Assembly (NCBI RefSeq): GCF_003369915.1
Contig: NC_046674.1
Span: forward strand, 12,524,001 to 12,588,000
Reading direction: 5' to 3'
DNA: 64,000 bases
Origin: Drosophila miranda
Lineage: Eukaryota; Arthropoda; Insecta; Diptera; Drosophilidae
Shown: positions 51,674 through 63,204 of the stretch, piece by piece
How the letters are laid out: the number at the start of each line of letters is the position of its first letter
Numbering within the stretch: position 1 is the stretch's first letter
The notes under the pieces: model-generated
The model's database searches: none
What the model was told of the DNA's origin: nothing
The model's input: only the letters and a program-made list of their open reading frames with translations
Translations under genes and position numbers: made by a program

Positions 51674-54600
51674 GGCAACAGCAACAGCTACAACTGCCAC
51701 AAGAGCAACAGTTTAATTTTGCACTCGATTTTTGGGCGTCTAGAAGAGTCGTGGCAACGAAACGAAACGAATCTCTGGCGCTGACATTTGATAGTTGGCT
51801 TTCAAATTGACTACAATTGAGTCGAGAGCAGCCAACGAACGCTGTTTGATTCTGTGTTACTGTGTCGCCTTGGCGTTGCTCTAACTGAATGTTTGCTGTC
51901 TGTTGCTGATGTTGCCCCCAAGCAGCAACAGCAACAGCTCTGTGCCCATTCCCAGACAGACAGCAGAGACAGCAGAATATTGTCCAAAAACTTCGGTCCG
52001 TCCTGCCCCGCTCTTTAATTGTAATTTGATTTGTGGCAAATTTGATTGACGGCGGCTTCGTGCCCCACAAGAGAATGAGACTGAGTAAGAGAAAGAGAAA
52101 GAGAAGGAGAAAGAGAAAGAGAGGCAGGCTTTTCAATTAGCCAACTTTTGCTGGATATTCGCACATAAATTTGATTAATAGCAGTGGCCAAGTCCTGGGA
52201 GCAGAGGCAGGGTTTAAGCTCTTTTTCAGAGCAAACACACGCTGATGCTGACACAAAATGCCGCATGCCGGCATGAAGACCCCCTGTAGCTCTGTGTGTG
52301 TTTTATGTTTGACCCAAATTCCTGCAGAGCCATGCAAAGTGTTGCTGCTGCCTCTGCCACTCTGCCTCTGCTTCTGCCTGTGCCTCTGACGCTGCTGCAA
52401 CATCCGAAATGCAATTTCTGCTTGGCAAGCGTTGCGTTATTTTCCTTTTTTATTGCACTTTGTTGCCGCTGCCAACAAAAGCTTTGCAAATTAAATAAAA
52501 GCCAGGCCACGCCCACTCAGATATACAAACAGAAGCACACAGCACAGCAGTTGCAACACGGCGGCAACATAATTACATTTGTTGTGGCGGCCAGGGCCCG
52601 TGGCAAGGGGCATGGGGCATGGGGCATGGGGAAGCCAAAGCAGAGTGGCATGACCCATTAAAATCCTACAACTCTAACATTTGCACTGGGAATTTCACTG
52701 AATTCAAGCCCGGATTTGGCTTTCAGCGATTTTAGTCGATCTCTGAGGGAACTTAATTGGAAAATCTCTCACGGAGTGGCAGCAACAGATACTGCAGCAG
52801 AGCAGGCAATAGGCCATCGACAATCGGCAATCAGAAAATGGCAATTGCTGCTTTGCCATAAACCATAATAACGCCCATACCATTTGACTCGACAAAAGTC
52901 TAATTAAACCGAGCAACCGAAAATCAAGAGGCGCCTCGTGCGGAGAAACCATGCAACGCCCACTAACAGCAGCAGCTGCAACATCTGCTGCAGCTGCAGC
53001 AGGAGCCACCAGCCACATCCATGCTAGACCCAAACCGAAACTTGCCACAAAAGCAATTTAACTAAATTATTGAGCTTTCCGTATGCATTGAGGCAAAGTA
53101 AAAGTCTCCAAGTAAAAGCCAAAGCCAAAGCCCATGGAGGAAGAGCCAGAAAATGCTGGGGGTGGAAAGAGGAGAAGAAAACTCGTGGGTCATGGGAACG
53201 AAGCTGCAATACTCTGCTCTACAAACGAAGGATACGCCTGATAAGTCGCCAATTTGCATTATGTAAAGAGAAGCGAAAGAAGCATAGTAAATGCTAAATG
53301 CTAAATGCTAAAAGATTGGTCTCCGACATAGATAAAGATAGATGCTATGAAGATTTACATGAGCTAAATGTCGCCGAATACGTTTGCGATAGAGCATTCT
53401 TTCATTCAGCACCACAGAAAGAAAATCTCTGCACTGGAAAAATCATTAAAAGTGGTAAAAGCAAACACCAAAAGCCTTTTGTCGTACAATCTTGAGGGAG
53501 TAAAGAGGGGAGAGTCAGCGGAAAGAGGAGAGTGGAACGTGGAGCGTGTGGGTCGAGAGGATTGGCTGCGTGGGCGCTGTGGCAGCAGCATGGGGGAAAA
53601 TTAAGGAAATGTTTGCCCAACACCAGGCACGCCGCTGCAGCGAGACAAAAGCCATAAAAAATTGCAACAAATGTTGCAGGCAATAGACACGACTAATAAA
53701 TGTTGCTCGCGTGCAGCGACAGCAACAGCAACAGCGACAGCAACAGCGACAGCAACAATGACAGTGACAGCAACAAATATTTTTTGCCTGCCACACACTT
53801 GCATACACACACACACACACCCACAGAGATCTTTTGTGTGTTGCCACGATGTTGCCTTGTTGCCTGATGGCTGGAGTTTATGTGCCGCTCTCTTGTTTCC
53901 GATCTTTTTGGACAATTAATTGTGCAACATCAAATAAATTGCATTCGAAAGCAGCAACAACGGGCCCGAAAGGGTTCCCCAGAGTGGTTGCTGCCGCGAA
54001 AACTCATAAAAACTAATTTCGCTCTTGGCCCGTGGGTGGATTGTGGCTTCAAGTAAGGCTGTCGTTTCCGCCTGCCTCAAGTGGTTGCAAGCCTAAGCCT
54101 GGAGTGGTTTATGGATGCTTTGGTAAAAGGTTTGCCAGATAGTAAGCCCGTTTGGGGGAGGGGCAGGCCGCAGATTTTGTAATGGGAAAATTATCTTAAG
54201 TAAAGGTTTTACAACGTTTCAGGAAGCATCAGCATCAGCCCACTCGTACGGGTATGGGTGTATTCATTGATTCAATTAGTGCGAATAAAGCAATCGAAGT
54301 CCATTGACAATGGCCCGGACAAGTAACTGACATAATCTTCGATCTTTCTGCGGAAATTTTGCAGCGATTTCGCAGCTAATAAAGTTATCAAGCAGCCAAA
54401 ACGAAACTAGGTGCAGCCTCCCCTTCACTTTGTTTGTGCAACATTTGGCAACTGTAGAGGTAGAGGCAGAGGTTGTACTCACAGTCGCGGCTCATGCCAG
54501 CGGAGAGGCATTTCTTGAAGCGGCAATATTGGCAGCGATTGCGGTTCAGGCGGATGACCAGACACTTGCCGTCCCTTAGGCAGCGGTACTCGATCTGCTT

Positions 54601-57600
54601 CTGGATGCTGCGACGAAAGAAGCCCTGCAAGGGAAGAGTGTTTAGTGATCGACGTGGAGAGCAGTGGGCCACAACTCACCTTGCAACCCTCGCAGGAGGT
54701 TACACCATAGTGGTAGCCGGAGGCCTTGTCACCGCACACTTTACAGGGCACAAACGACTTCGAGGAGACACCGTTGTTGCTGTTGCTGCTGCTGTTGCCA
54801 CTGTTGTTGCTAGTTGTGTTGTTGTTGTTGTTGTTGCTGGAGTCGGCTAAGCCAAAAGATTGCTGTTGCTGTTGCTGCTGCTGCTGCTGCTGGGGGTGCT
54901 GTTGCAACTGTTGCTGCTGATGTGAGTGTTGCTGCTGTTGCTGAGTTGTCTGTGGCTGCTGCTGCTGCTGCTGCTGTGGCTCTGTAAGGAAAAATTCATG
55001 GATTTCGTTTAAATTTCCTCCGCACGAAAGTTGTATGACAAGTCGATTATGCAACCTGGTTGCCATGCCACACATTGCCCATACGTCACATGTGTCACAC
55101 AGCCATTTCAATTTGCCAAATGAGTTTGCTGTCACCACGATATCACACGCTCTAAATCTGATGTGCTCTGTGTATTTCCTCATTGGGAACCAATTGGGAG
55201 GACATTTCCACAGACAGCCATCGTTGGGGAGGAAAGTCAATAAGGAAAGTAGAATAGAGTAGCTCTATCCTATCTTAGGATAACCTCCATCAATTTCAGT
55301 CAAATTACAGTGTGGAAACCTTAAGGAGAGTGAGCACTTTCAATTAGTGAACCTCCAACGATAACCCAAATCGGTTTTACCGTCAACTCCATCTCTTAAT
55401 CATCCACCATTAGGCGCAATAGCCCTGGGAAACTTAGGCACGGACGGGGGCTAGCAATCAAAGTCAAATGCAACAGCTTCAAGGGGCATTCAACTTCAGG
55501 GCGATGTGCGATAAGAAGAAATGCCAAAATATCACGTATACGCCACCGCCTACAACAGTTTGCTGTTGTTGCCTCTTGTTGCTGCTGCTGTTGCCAGTCA
55601 CGAGGAAAAACTGCAGCCGCACAATTTTCCCTGCGAGAGCCGAAACCAAATTTGCATTGCAAATGGCAAATGGAAGAAAGAAAAACAAAAACAAAAACAA
55701 AAACAAAAAAAACGAGGCAGAAAAAGGCTGGAAATTGGAGCCAGAGGAGCCAGACAACCATGCTTCTTGGCATTTTCATTTTGAATTCAATTCAATTTGA
55801 CTTTGTTTCTCGTTTTCTTTGGTTTCTTTCTTTTATTTATTTTTTGATTTGAATTTTCTAATGCAGGAGGAAGAGGCAAATGAACTAAGCGCGGAGTTTG
55901 AACTGCAGTTGTTGCCACACCTCGAAAAATGCGAAACAAAATGAAATTAATGTGCAACTTGCACGCGCCGACAAACAGGGGGAAGGGGCGCCAGAAAGAG
56001 GCAGCTCCACTACAGATGATGGGCCGGCAAGAGGGAGTCGCGTAGAGGGAAATGTAGAAGGGGATGGGGACGAGGACGGGAAACACTGCGCGTTACGCGC
56101 TTGTGCAATTGCAAATTGAATTTTCACCATTGGACAGCAACAGAAACAGCAACAACGATGTCTGGAAAATGTCGTCGGCCTGGGTCTGGGCCTGGGCCTG
56201 GGCCCGGGCAGGAATGAAAAACCAAAAGGAAATTCAAGTGCCTGGTTTTCATTTTCGCGCCGCGTTCAAATGCAAATCATTTGGTCGCTTTTGTAAGTTG
56301 ACAATTTCAAACGCCATTGTTTGAGTGGCCAAGGGAGGGGCACGCCGCAAGAGCGGGGCGAATGTGGCATGGACTGCTGCTTGGCATTTCCGCGTTGTCA
56401 GACAACGGTCTGAAGTAGAGACAGAGTCAGAGGCAGAGGCAGACGATAGACGACAAAGACTTCATATTTTCGCTTGATTTTTCCTCCATTTTCTTGGATT
56501 TATCTGCAGACAACTGATTGAATGAGAAGGGGGAACGGGTGGACGGGTAGACGGGCAGAGGGGCAGTGGGGGTTGGGTTGGGTTGGGATGGGATGGGCAG
56601 ATACGAATATCAATTGGAGTTTGTGGCAGCTGAGTTTTCCTTTTCCCCTGATAAAATCGTATTTGGTTTGGTTTCCCCTAGATTTAATTTGCTGGCAATT
56701 TGCATTTGCCTGGAGCTGCCCGCACTAATTGCTGCAATTAAATGTTGCCCCATGCATCCATGCATCCGTGCCCCGTGAATCCTTGCCAGACAGGCCTGGC
56801 CGTGAGGCAATTAGCAAGTCCAGCCAAGACGCCGCTCGAGTGCTTATGGTTTTTATGACATTACCTCAGGTTGCAGCCCTGTCCATTGCCTGAAATGGTT
56901 TCTAGACTCAATTTTTTGCTGCATATTTCAGTCGAGTGGCCCGATTCCATGGCAATTTCCTTGATGCTTGATGCTTGATGCTTCCAGCTAAACCCCATCC
57001 CAAATTCCCGCATATCATAGGAGCAGCCTTCGAGGAGCGGGCCATTCCAAGCGATTTATGAAAATGAAATCAGTTTTTGCATGGCTTTCAATTGCGAGTG
57101 GCACACAGTATTGACAGACTGCAGCGTGGAAAGCAATTTTCTTGGCACCGAAAGGAGAAGAGGCACAACAGCAACATGGGGCAGAAACACAACTGCTGCA
57201 ACGGCAACAACTGGCCTCAACAACATTGGCCAATAACAGGGAATTATATTCATTTTCACATTTTTCATGCTGCGCTTTAATAGTTTCCTCAAAAGGAGAA
57301 GAAAAGTCGACAGGCGGCAGCTGGGAGGCTGAAGAAGGCGGTTGCAACGAGCAGTTGCAAGCAACTTTCAATTGGCTATGGTACGGCAGTTGTTGCAGTT
57401 GCAGTTGCTATTGCTATTGCTATTGCTATTGCTGTTGCTGTTGCTGCCGCCGTGTTATGCAATGAATGCAAATTTATTGAACATAATTTTCAACTGCGAC
57501 AACAATGGGACCTCGGACCCCGGACCCCGGACCCCAAACACCAAACGCGGAAGAGTCGAGCAGCGATCTTGGAGCAGGAGTTGCAGTTGCAGTTGCAGTT

Positions 57601-58779
57601 GGAGATGGAGCTGGAGATGGAGCTGGAGATGGACATACCTGAATGGCCTTTGTTTAGATGCGCAACAGATGAAGATGTTGCTGCGCTGGAGCTGCAGCTG
57701 GAACCGGCGGCTGAGAGGGCGATGGAGATGGAGCTGGGACTGCAGTTGTTGCTGGAGCTAGAGCTGGAGCTGACCGCTGACGAGGATGTATGAGCGTTAC
57801 CGCTGACATTGACAAGCGACGTGGATGTAGATGCGACAGCGGCTGCGGCTGCTGCTGCTGCTGCTGCGGCTGCGGCTGCTGCTGCGGCAACGACAGCGGA
57901 TGAGCGACCAAAATGCTCCGAGCAGCTTGATGACGATGATGAGGAGACGGCGTGGGAGGAGGTGGAGCTGGCCGAAGAGCAGCCGCTGTCCGGCGAGGCG
58001 TGGGCCCCACTCGAGGAGGGGGAGCTGCTATGGTGGTGGCCGCTGCTGCTGGCCGGACCGAACTGATGCACACTGCTGATGGTGTACAGAGCACCTCTAC
58101 CATTGCTCAAGGTGCAGTTCAGCTGCTGCTGGTGTTGGTGTGTGTTCGGATTGGCGTTTGCGTTTGCGTTTGCCTTCTGGTGCGGATTCTGATGTGGGTT
58201 CTGATTATGCGAGTGGTGTGGATGGGGATGCGGTGCAGTGGCAGATGTGGCTATGACTGGCGTTGCCACGCCCTCGCTTGCAGCGGACGGGCCGTAGTAG
58301 TCGTCGCACTGCAGCAGCTGCAGGGGATCCGCATCCGCCGCCTCGATGGCACTTAGGCAATCCTGCAGCTCCCGCTGCTGGTGCTGTGGATCCTCCGCCT
58401 GGTCCTGGTCGGAGTCTAGGCTGGCGGCCTCGCTGTAGGCTCCTTGGGTCGAGGAGTCCTCGGGCGTGTCAAAGAAATGCAAATTGAAATCGGAATTCGC
58501 ATCGAAATTGACTTCTGGGAGAAGTGGCCTTTCTTCGTCACCGTCCCCGTCCTCGTCCTCTTCTTCGTTGTCGTCGTCCTCCTCCTCTTCCTCCTCCTCG
58601 TCCTCCGCCTCTTCCTCGTCCTGGTCTTGCTCGTTGCCGTCAAAGTCCTTGATGTGGCTATCCTCCTTCTCCTTCAGCGAATGGAGCTGCTGCTGTTGCG
58701 GCTGCTTCACGCAAGTTTCAACCAAAAGATTGGAGCGGATTTGTGCCTGTGCCTCCAGCTCTATTTGGTATACATCCAT
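27711..58779 (-). CDS. Eip78C: Ecdysone-induced protein 78C, nuclear receptor of the E75/Rev-erb class
   Basis: Nuclear hormone receptor of the ecdysone cascade. Six coding exons: 58779-57639, 54981-54680, 54624-54483, 29108-28495, 28425-28150 and 28088-27711. They sum to 2853 nt and 950 residues, all phases matching. Residues 1-381 start [15 protein letters not shown] and hold a long Glu/Asp run, His/Gln-rich and Ser-rich stretches and a polyalanine tract. The next exon is polyglutamine, then the first DNA-binding finger ([14 protein letters not shown], about 460-481). P-box CEGCKGFFRRS spans the exon join, as is usual in receptors. The second finger ends [15 protein letters not shown], followed by the T/A-box [12 protein letters not shown]. 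The ligand-binding domain fills about 685-950, with [21 protein letters not shown] the helix 3-4 signature. Intron 3 is 25.4 kb; the known truncated E78B form starts inside the locus, but I could not place its exon. Confidence 0.97.
28910..28945 (-). repeat. Polyglutamine tract in the Eip78C hinge
   Basis: CAA/CAG codons give about eleven Gln in a row (LQPQQQQ…ILQQQ) between the T-box and the ligand-binding domain. Mixed codons on the minus strand. Confidence 0.9.
32199..32216. promoter_or_regulatory. Everted AGGTCA-like half-sites, 6-bp spacing
   Basis: TGACCT-N6-AGGTCG, with the inner part CCTCGTTTGAGG forming a near palindrome. Such half-sites bind nuclear receptors, and its place in the intron of an ecdysone-induced gene makes an autoregulatory site conceivable. 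A chance match is quite possible. Confidence 0.25.
33102..33107 (-). terminator. Poly(A) signal of the nested chitin-binding gene
   Basis: AATAAA on the minus strand, 52 bp past the stop codon. It would end the nested transcript within the host intron. Confidence 0.6.
33159..33977 (-). CDS. Secreted chitin-binding (peritrophin-A-like) protein nested in Eip78C
   Basis: Probable extracellular chitin-binding protein of cuticle or peritrophic matrix. Exon 1 is only 10 nt (33977-33968) and exon 2 is 33910-33159; splicing gives 253 residues. The joined start [20 protein letters not shown] is a clear signal peptide. Two nearly identical modules follow ([20 protein letters not shown]…YCGLDV…[10 protein letters not shown]…ACVPGTC). 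A third, different six-Cys module ([15 protein letters not shown] … CEGC…CELGMWF…[10 protein letters not shown]) ends the protein. All three fit the CBM14 pattern of six cysteines plus aromatic residues. The gene lies on the same strand as its host Eip78C and has its own TATA/Inr promoter and a poly(A) signal (TTTATT at 33102-33107). The exact orthologue is not recognised. Confidence 0.92.
   Translation of the reverse strand: MKSGKHRQDGHQSNSLQGISFAVRVNLGLLLLFICTVQGQAQKQDYPPCDSDSFCICRDHQVGDLLPDCDDCSGYIYCGLDVIQKMKCSQGEIFVSSLSACVPGTCPRRDCTNRTNPMHPAKPTKCSNKDGVNLDIFCICRDHQVGDLLPDCDDCSGYIYCGLDVVQKMKCSQGEIFDSSLSACVPGTCPRSDCTNTENPGDPVTPAGCTNKEVNCSFHGQILPHGQHCRLFWTCVEGCPMLGFCELGMWFDREKFVCDYPSNVRNCPINQD
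33391..33818 (-). repeat. Internal duplication of about 179 bp in the chitin-binding gene
   Basis: 33391-33569 and 33640-33818 are offset by 249 bp (83 codons) and differ at only a handful of bases. Each encodes one chitin-binding module. Confidence 0.95.
33911..33967 (-). other. 57-nt in-frame intron of the chitin-binding gene
   Basis: Donor GTAAGC and acceptor CCTTTGCAG. The length is a multiple of three and it has no stop, so the unspliced message also reads through, adding 19 mostly polar residues before the signal peptide core. Confidence 0.75.
34003..34040 (-). promoter_or_regulatory. TATA/Inr core promoter of the nested chitin-binding gene
   Basis: On the minus strand, TATAAAA (34040-34034) is followed 34 bp later by TCAGTG (34008-34003), matching the Drosophila initiator. 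The predicted start at about 34006 gives a 29-nt 5' UTR before the ATG at 33977. Confidence 0.75.
40758..40786 (+). repeat. GTCGACA 7-bp tandem repeat, about 4 copies
   Basis: Perfect heptamer repetition; each unit contains a SalI-type GTCGAC palindrome. Confidence 0.9.
43060..43125 (+). repeat. 8-bp minisatellite, GGCAGCRT units
   Basis: About eight units with G/A and C/T changes at the last two positions. Confidence 0.9.
44160..44197 (+). repeat. TATC tetranucleotide repeat
   Basis: Head-to-tail (C)TAT units, nearly perfect; a typical Drosophila microsatellite. Confidence 0.9.
46242..46288 (+). repeat. GA repeat inside a GAGA-rich stretch
   Basis: Nearly unbroken GA dinucleotides, within a wider GAGA/GAAAGAG-rich region (46170-46290). 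It could bind GAGA factor and may mark an internal promoter or regulatory element of Eip78C. Confidence 0.85.
46666..46722. repeat. CA repeat facing a TG repeat
   Basis: A run of CA units (about 46667-46688) is followed after a short spacer by TG units (about 46700-46719). Together they form an inverted repeat able to fold back. Confidence 0.85.
46801..54482. other. Eip78C intron 3, 5' segment
   Basis: No supported gene. It holds GGAAAT/GGCAAT units (46803-46850), CTTCAT runs (47880-47960), a CAG run (51637-51665), GAGAAA runs (52086-52122), and CAACAG/CGACAG units (53715-53770). Nothing resembles a spliced coding exon, although the first exon of the short E78B form is expected somewhere in the 25-kb intron. 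Confidence 0.55.
54982..57638. other. Eip78C intron 1
   Basis: 2.66-kb intron between the N-terminal exon and the first zinc-finger exon, with good borders (GTATGT, TTACAG). It includes GGTTG/GGATG units at 56568-56600, GCCTGG units at 56175-56215, and TTGCTA and GGAGAT repeats near 57400-57635. No coding exon seen. Confidence 0.7.
57845..57897 (-). repeat. Polyalanine-coding tract in Eip78C exon 1
   Basis: GCC/GCA/GCG codons encode about 17 Ala in a row (VVAAAA…AVAST). The same DNA is open in several other frames. Confidence 0.9.
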
Positions 58780-61700
58780 GTTGCTCGGATCGCTGCGGTT
58801 ACATGGCCATCCATCATCTGCATCATCATCATCTTGCTGCGGGAATTGCGGGCACTTTTCAGCATGTTTTTTGGCAGCAACTCAAATCCACATCACATTC
58901 CCCAGTCCTTTGGCACTTTATCGAGAAAGTCACGATCTCGAGGTTCTACTTAAGGTTCGTTCGGTTCAGGGATCTCTTTCTTATCGGTTTCCAAACTATT
59001 TGAAGGGAGATTTGCGTATTTTTGGTAACTATTTTTTGGTAGGAGAACGTATCCCAAAACGTAAATCTTCGACGCTACTTCTAAACTTATTCTAGATCTG
59101 AAAAGGATACAAAATTCTAGACATTCTTGAAGGGTTTGCTCTTCTATTGGGATAACGAAGGGTTTTCCGATCTAATATTTACAGTGAAACCTCTCCTGCC
59201 GGTGGAAGAGCGCTGATCTCTAAAGAACTACATCGATTTCGCATCCGGAAAGAGAGTTGTCCGTCCGGCAAGAAAGCTTTCACTGCCTTTCCGATCATTG
59301 ATGCCGATCATTGTCTACTCTGTTTTCTTTCTCTCTCCCATATTCCTTTCCCCCTTTCTCCGTTTTCACTTGCACTTTGCTTTCATAATAATTGTAATTG
59401 TAACATGGATTATGTTAGTTTAAAAAAAAATTCAATTCAATTCACTTCCGTGTTGCTTGGATATTCCTCCAGATCCGCATAGAACTGGGCTTTAAGAGTC
59501 CTATGTTCAAGATCGAGGCTCGATCGATATACGATATTGAGGGTTGGGTTTTCCGATCCGCGGTGGAGAAATTCTGAAATTGCTGCGATCGCGCGCACGA
59601 AACTCTCGCCTCGACGAGATCCAAGCGCCAACTTCGCAGCGCTCCAAATGCGCAACAGAAATCCAAGGCGAGCTGCAGAACAGAACCTACGACAACGCTC
59701 TGTGCTATGACGGCGGCAGTGGCAGTGGCAGCGACCAAGACCAAGTCCAAGACGACGACGACGACGACGACGACGCGAAAGAACAAGAATCACCATGTGT
59801 GTGCATTTGTGTGTGTGTGTGTGTGGAAAGAGCAGGAAAATAGAATGTGGCTGGGGCCTCTGTGTGGCCCAATGGAGTGGGGGGAAAACTACGTAGCGCC
59901 GTTGCTTCCAGCACGAGGCGGCATCTCTGGGCGAGTAGCGGGAGCGGGAGAGGGAGCAGGAGCAGCAGGAGGGGGAGGAAGAGTCAATGTGCTGCAAGCT
60001 GGAGCCGGAGTGCTTCCCTCGGTTTTCCTATCTTTCTAATCTCCACCAGCAAAAGCAGCAGCACCACTACCAGTACCACTACCACAAAGAACATCAGGCA
60101 TTGCCACTCTCGCTGCTGCTGCTTCTTCTTCTTCTTCTTCTTCTTTTGCTGCCTCCTGTTGTTGCACTTTTCCATTTGCAACTCTTTTCCTGGTTGCTAT
60201 TTTCAATTTCTATTGCGCTGCCAAAGCTGGCTGCGACGCCAACGTTAGCTTCCAAGTGCATCCGCACAAACACACACACACACACACACACACACTCAAG
60301 ATCAATTTCACATACACAAGCGCAGCACGAAAGAGAGAGAGAAAGAGAACCGTTACATAGTTTGCACTATCATCGAAAGAGAGAGCAATAGAAGTTGTCA
60401 GTGTGTGTGTGTGTCAGTGTGTGTATGTGCAAGATAGAAAGATGAAGTGGGGGCGCCTCCATGGGGCGGGAGTCAAAGAACCTTCTTCTGCTTTGGGAGA
60501 GAGTCACAGCCAAAGAGAGCGAGAGAGAGAGGCAGAGAGAGAGAGATGATCTCTCTCTCTGAGTGGGAGAGTTTTACAATGCGGAAGTGAAAAATGTTGC
60601 AGTGGAAAGTGGCAAACAAGTTTTTGGCACAAGACAAACTATTTGAAGATCAAATGAAATAGAACTTCAATAAAAGCAAAGAAAACCCTAATGAAATAAA
60701 TAGATTTCCCCTTAATTTTTCCTCCCCCTCTCCTTGACCACCCATTAAGGCCCAAGGCACCAGAAAACTGCATATTTGAAGATCAAATCGAATCGAATTT
60801 AGATTAGGGCCAACCTTTTACCAAAGAAAATCTCAATTAAAGAAAATTGAAAACTTCTTTTCGATATTTGCCCACTTTTTCCCCATTGTTCCTGCCACAC
60901 CGCGTCCCTCTCCAGCGCAGCCCAGCCCAGCCCTTCCCTTCCATCTGCTTGACGAATGCTTGGCCCAAAAGGGAACCAACGAAAGTCAATGATCAGCAAC
61001 GGCAGCAAAGCCACCAGCGACGCCAACGTTAACGCCAGCGTCGACTGCAACTGCAACTGCAACTGCAACTGCAGTTGGCAATTTTTCCAACGGGCAGCGA
61101 AAGCCACCAGAAACTGTAAATAACAAGAAAACGGCAACTTCGCGAACGAAACCCAACGAAGCCGTCAACGATCCTCCGCGAAAGCGAAACGACTCGACGA
61201 CGACGACGAAGACGAAGACCAATCGAACCAGCACGCAACAGCACCCCCGCCGTTGCCCCGCCAACCCGTTGCACGCCCCAACGTAATATGTTCGATTGCG
61301 TTGCCTGATAAAACCTGATCTCCCCGCACACTCACACACACACACACACACACAACTGCTGCTGCTGCTGTTGGTGCTGCCTCGGCGGCTGTCCAGAGCA
61401 GAGCGCGGCGATGGCGATGACGATGACGACGAACCAGGAAGAGAAAAATGAAAATGCCGCTCGCGAAGATTGTGTAATCGACTGTGCATAAGTGTGTGAG
61501 TGAGTGAGTGTGCGTCTGAGTGTGCGTGTGTGTATGCTTCGAGTGAGAGTTGTTTGCTGGGGTGGCGATGGGTGGCAAGGGGCAGGCGGTCTCCCCCCTC
61601 TCATTCTACGTGCCTTGGGCCCAGGCCAAGGTACTTTATTAAAGAGTATTAGTATTCTTAGTTTTCCTCAAGAATTTCGCCAACAATTTTTTGGGTTCGT

Positions 61701-63204
61701 GTGGTTTTTGTTTTAAATTATTAATTGATAGTAAAACCTTTAAGAACTCTTTTTGCTTACAGACTCTATTTACGAACGGCATTTCCATTTTCATTCTTTG
61801 AAGATCCACGAGCGAAAAATCACACAGATTCAAAACCACTTCGGGCTTTCTTCAAGTGCAAATTTCAATGAAGTTTTCGTCAAGAAAGTGCATTTCACTT
61901 ATCATCAGTACTCTCTGGGCGAAGAGAGGTGCTTGCTGGTGCTTGCTGGTGCTTCCACTTTTCTCTGGCAGACTTCTTCTTCCTGCCTTTCGCTTCTCTG
62001 CTTCTCTGGCTCTCTGCTCGCGTTTTCGCGCTTTATTTATTTTGCTATTGTTGGCGGCCCTCGTCGTCGGCGGGCGGCTGCTGCTCCTAAGTTCAATGAC
62101 TTCTAGGCAACGTCATGGGCAACATCTGAGCAACAACAACAGAAACAGGGGAGCAACAAAGAGGCGCAAAATGCGTTTAGCTTTAGTTTTATTTATTTGC
62201 TTATTATTATGCCACCGCGCTACACGCAAAGAAAAACCTGCAAATGCTTATGCTTCAATATCATATCATATCATATTTTGGCTATGTATTTTTACCTTCA
62301 CCGAAGGATGATCTTCCAGGAGGCACACGCGATAGACACATGACAAAAGGGGTGATTAATAAGTATTAATCGAAAATAAAAAATTAAGTACATACATACA
62401 TATGTATTTATGTTATGTTTACAAAAATTAAATTAAAATACCCCATAGATGGCTAAAAACAAGAAGTGGTTTTCACATTGAACAATGTAAATTTTCGTCA
62501 GTGTAGTCTCTAAGATTATAGATACTCTTGAATGTGATTTCTGTTTACTTTGCACATTTTTCCTTCTACTGGCAACATTTGCGGCCAGTTGCCGAGGCCC
62601 GACGACTGATTCTGATAGCACTGGACTGGTAAACAAACTGGCGGAGTGAGCGTTAGAAATTATCACTTGAAATGGCACTGGATTCAATGGTTTCAATGGT
62701 TTCAATGGGTGGAAATGTTCCAAGCCCCAAACAGCTCAAATAAGGTTGAAATTTAGGTGCTACTGGAAGTCAAAGTCTAACCCCTCCCTTTGAGTATTAC
62801 GAGCGGAATGCCAGGAAATGAATAGAGAATGCAGAATGCGGAATGCGATGAGGTAGCCCTATAAACGTCAGAGCAGCCCAACTGCCACAAATTGTGGCAG
62901 CCTGGCATTTCTGCCCAACACTTTGCGACTCTATGCGCGTGTTTGTGGCATGTAAAGTAAACCAAACCAACTGCAGCTCTGCCCCTGGCATAGTAGGCGG
63001 CGGCGGCGGCGTCGGCGGAGGCGCAAGACAAGGAGAAGGAGAAGGGGAGGGAGAAGGGAGAAGGGAAAGGCATTGTTCGGTTGAATGTCAGCAACCTCAA
63101 TAAAATGCTACAATTCGTTTGCATTTCTTTGTTCCTGGGTCATGATCTGGTTCGTGGGCAACTATAAATAACAGATTCGCTTCGAGAATGGGGTTGTGGC
63201 TTAC
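58780..63204. other. Upstream region and probable 5' UTR of Eip78C
   Basis: No supported coding gene. It is repeat-rich: CGA/ACG triplets (59752-59778), CTT (60121-60150), CA (60266-60294), GA with a facing CT run (60515-60562) and CA (61328-61352). GA/CT-rich DNA upstream of an ecdysone-response gene may bind GAGA factor. The main Eip78C promoter and 5' UTR should lie here; I could not fix the start. Confidence 0.5.
60536..60560. repeat. GA run facing CT run, 12-bp arms
   Basis: AGAGAGAGAGAT and ATCTCTCTCTCT flank a single G, giving a short perfect inverted repeat within a longer GA tract. Confidence 0.85.
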
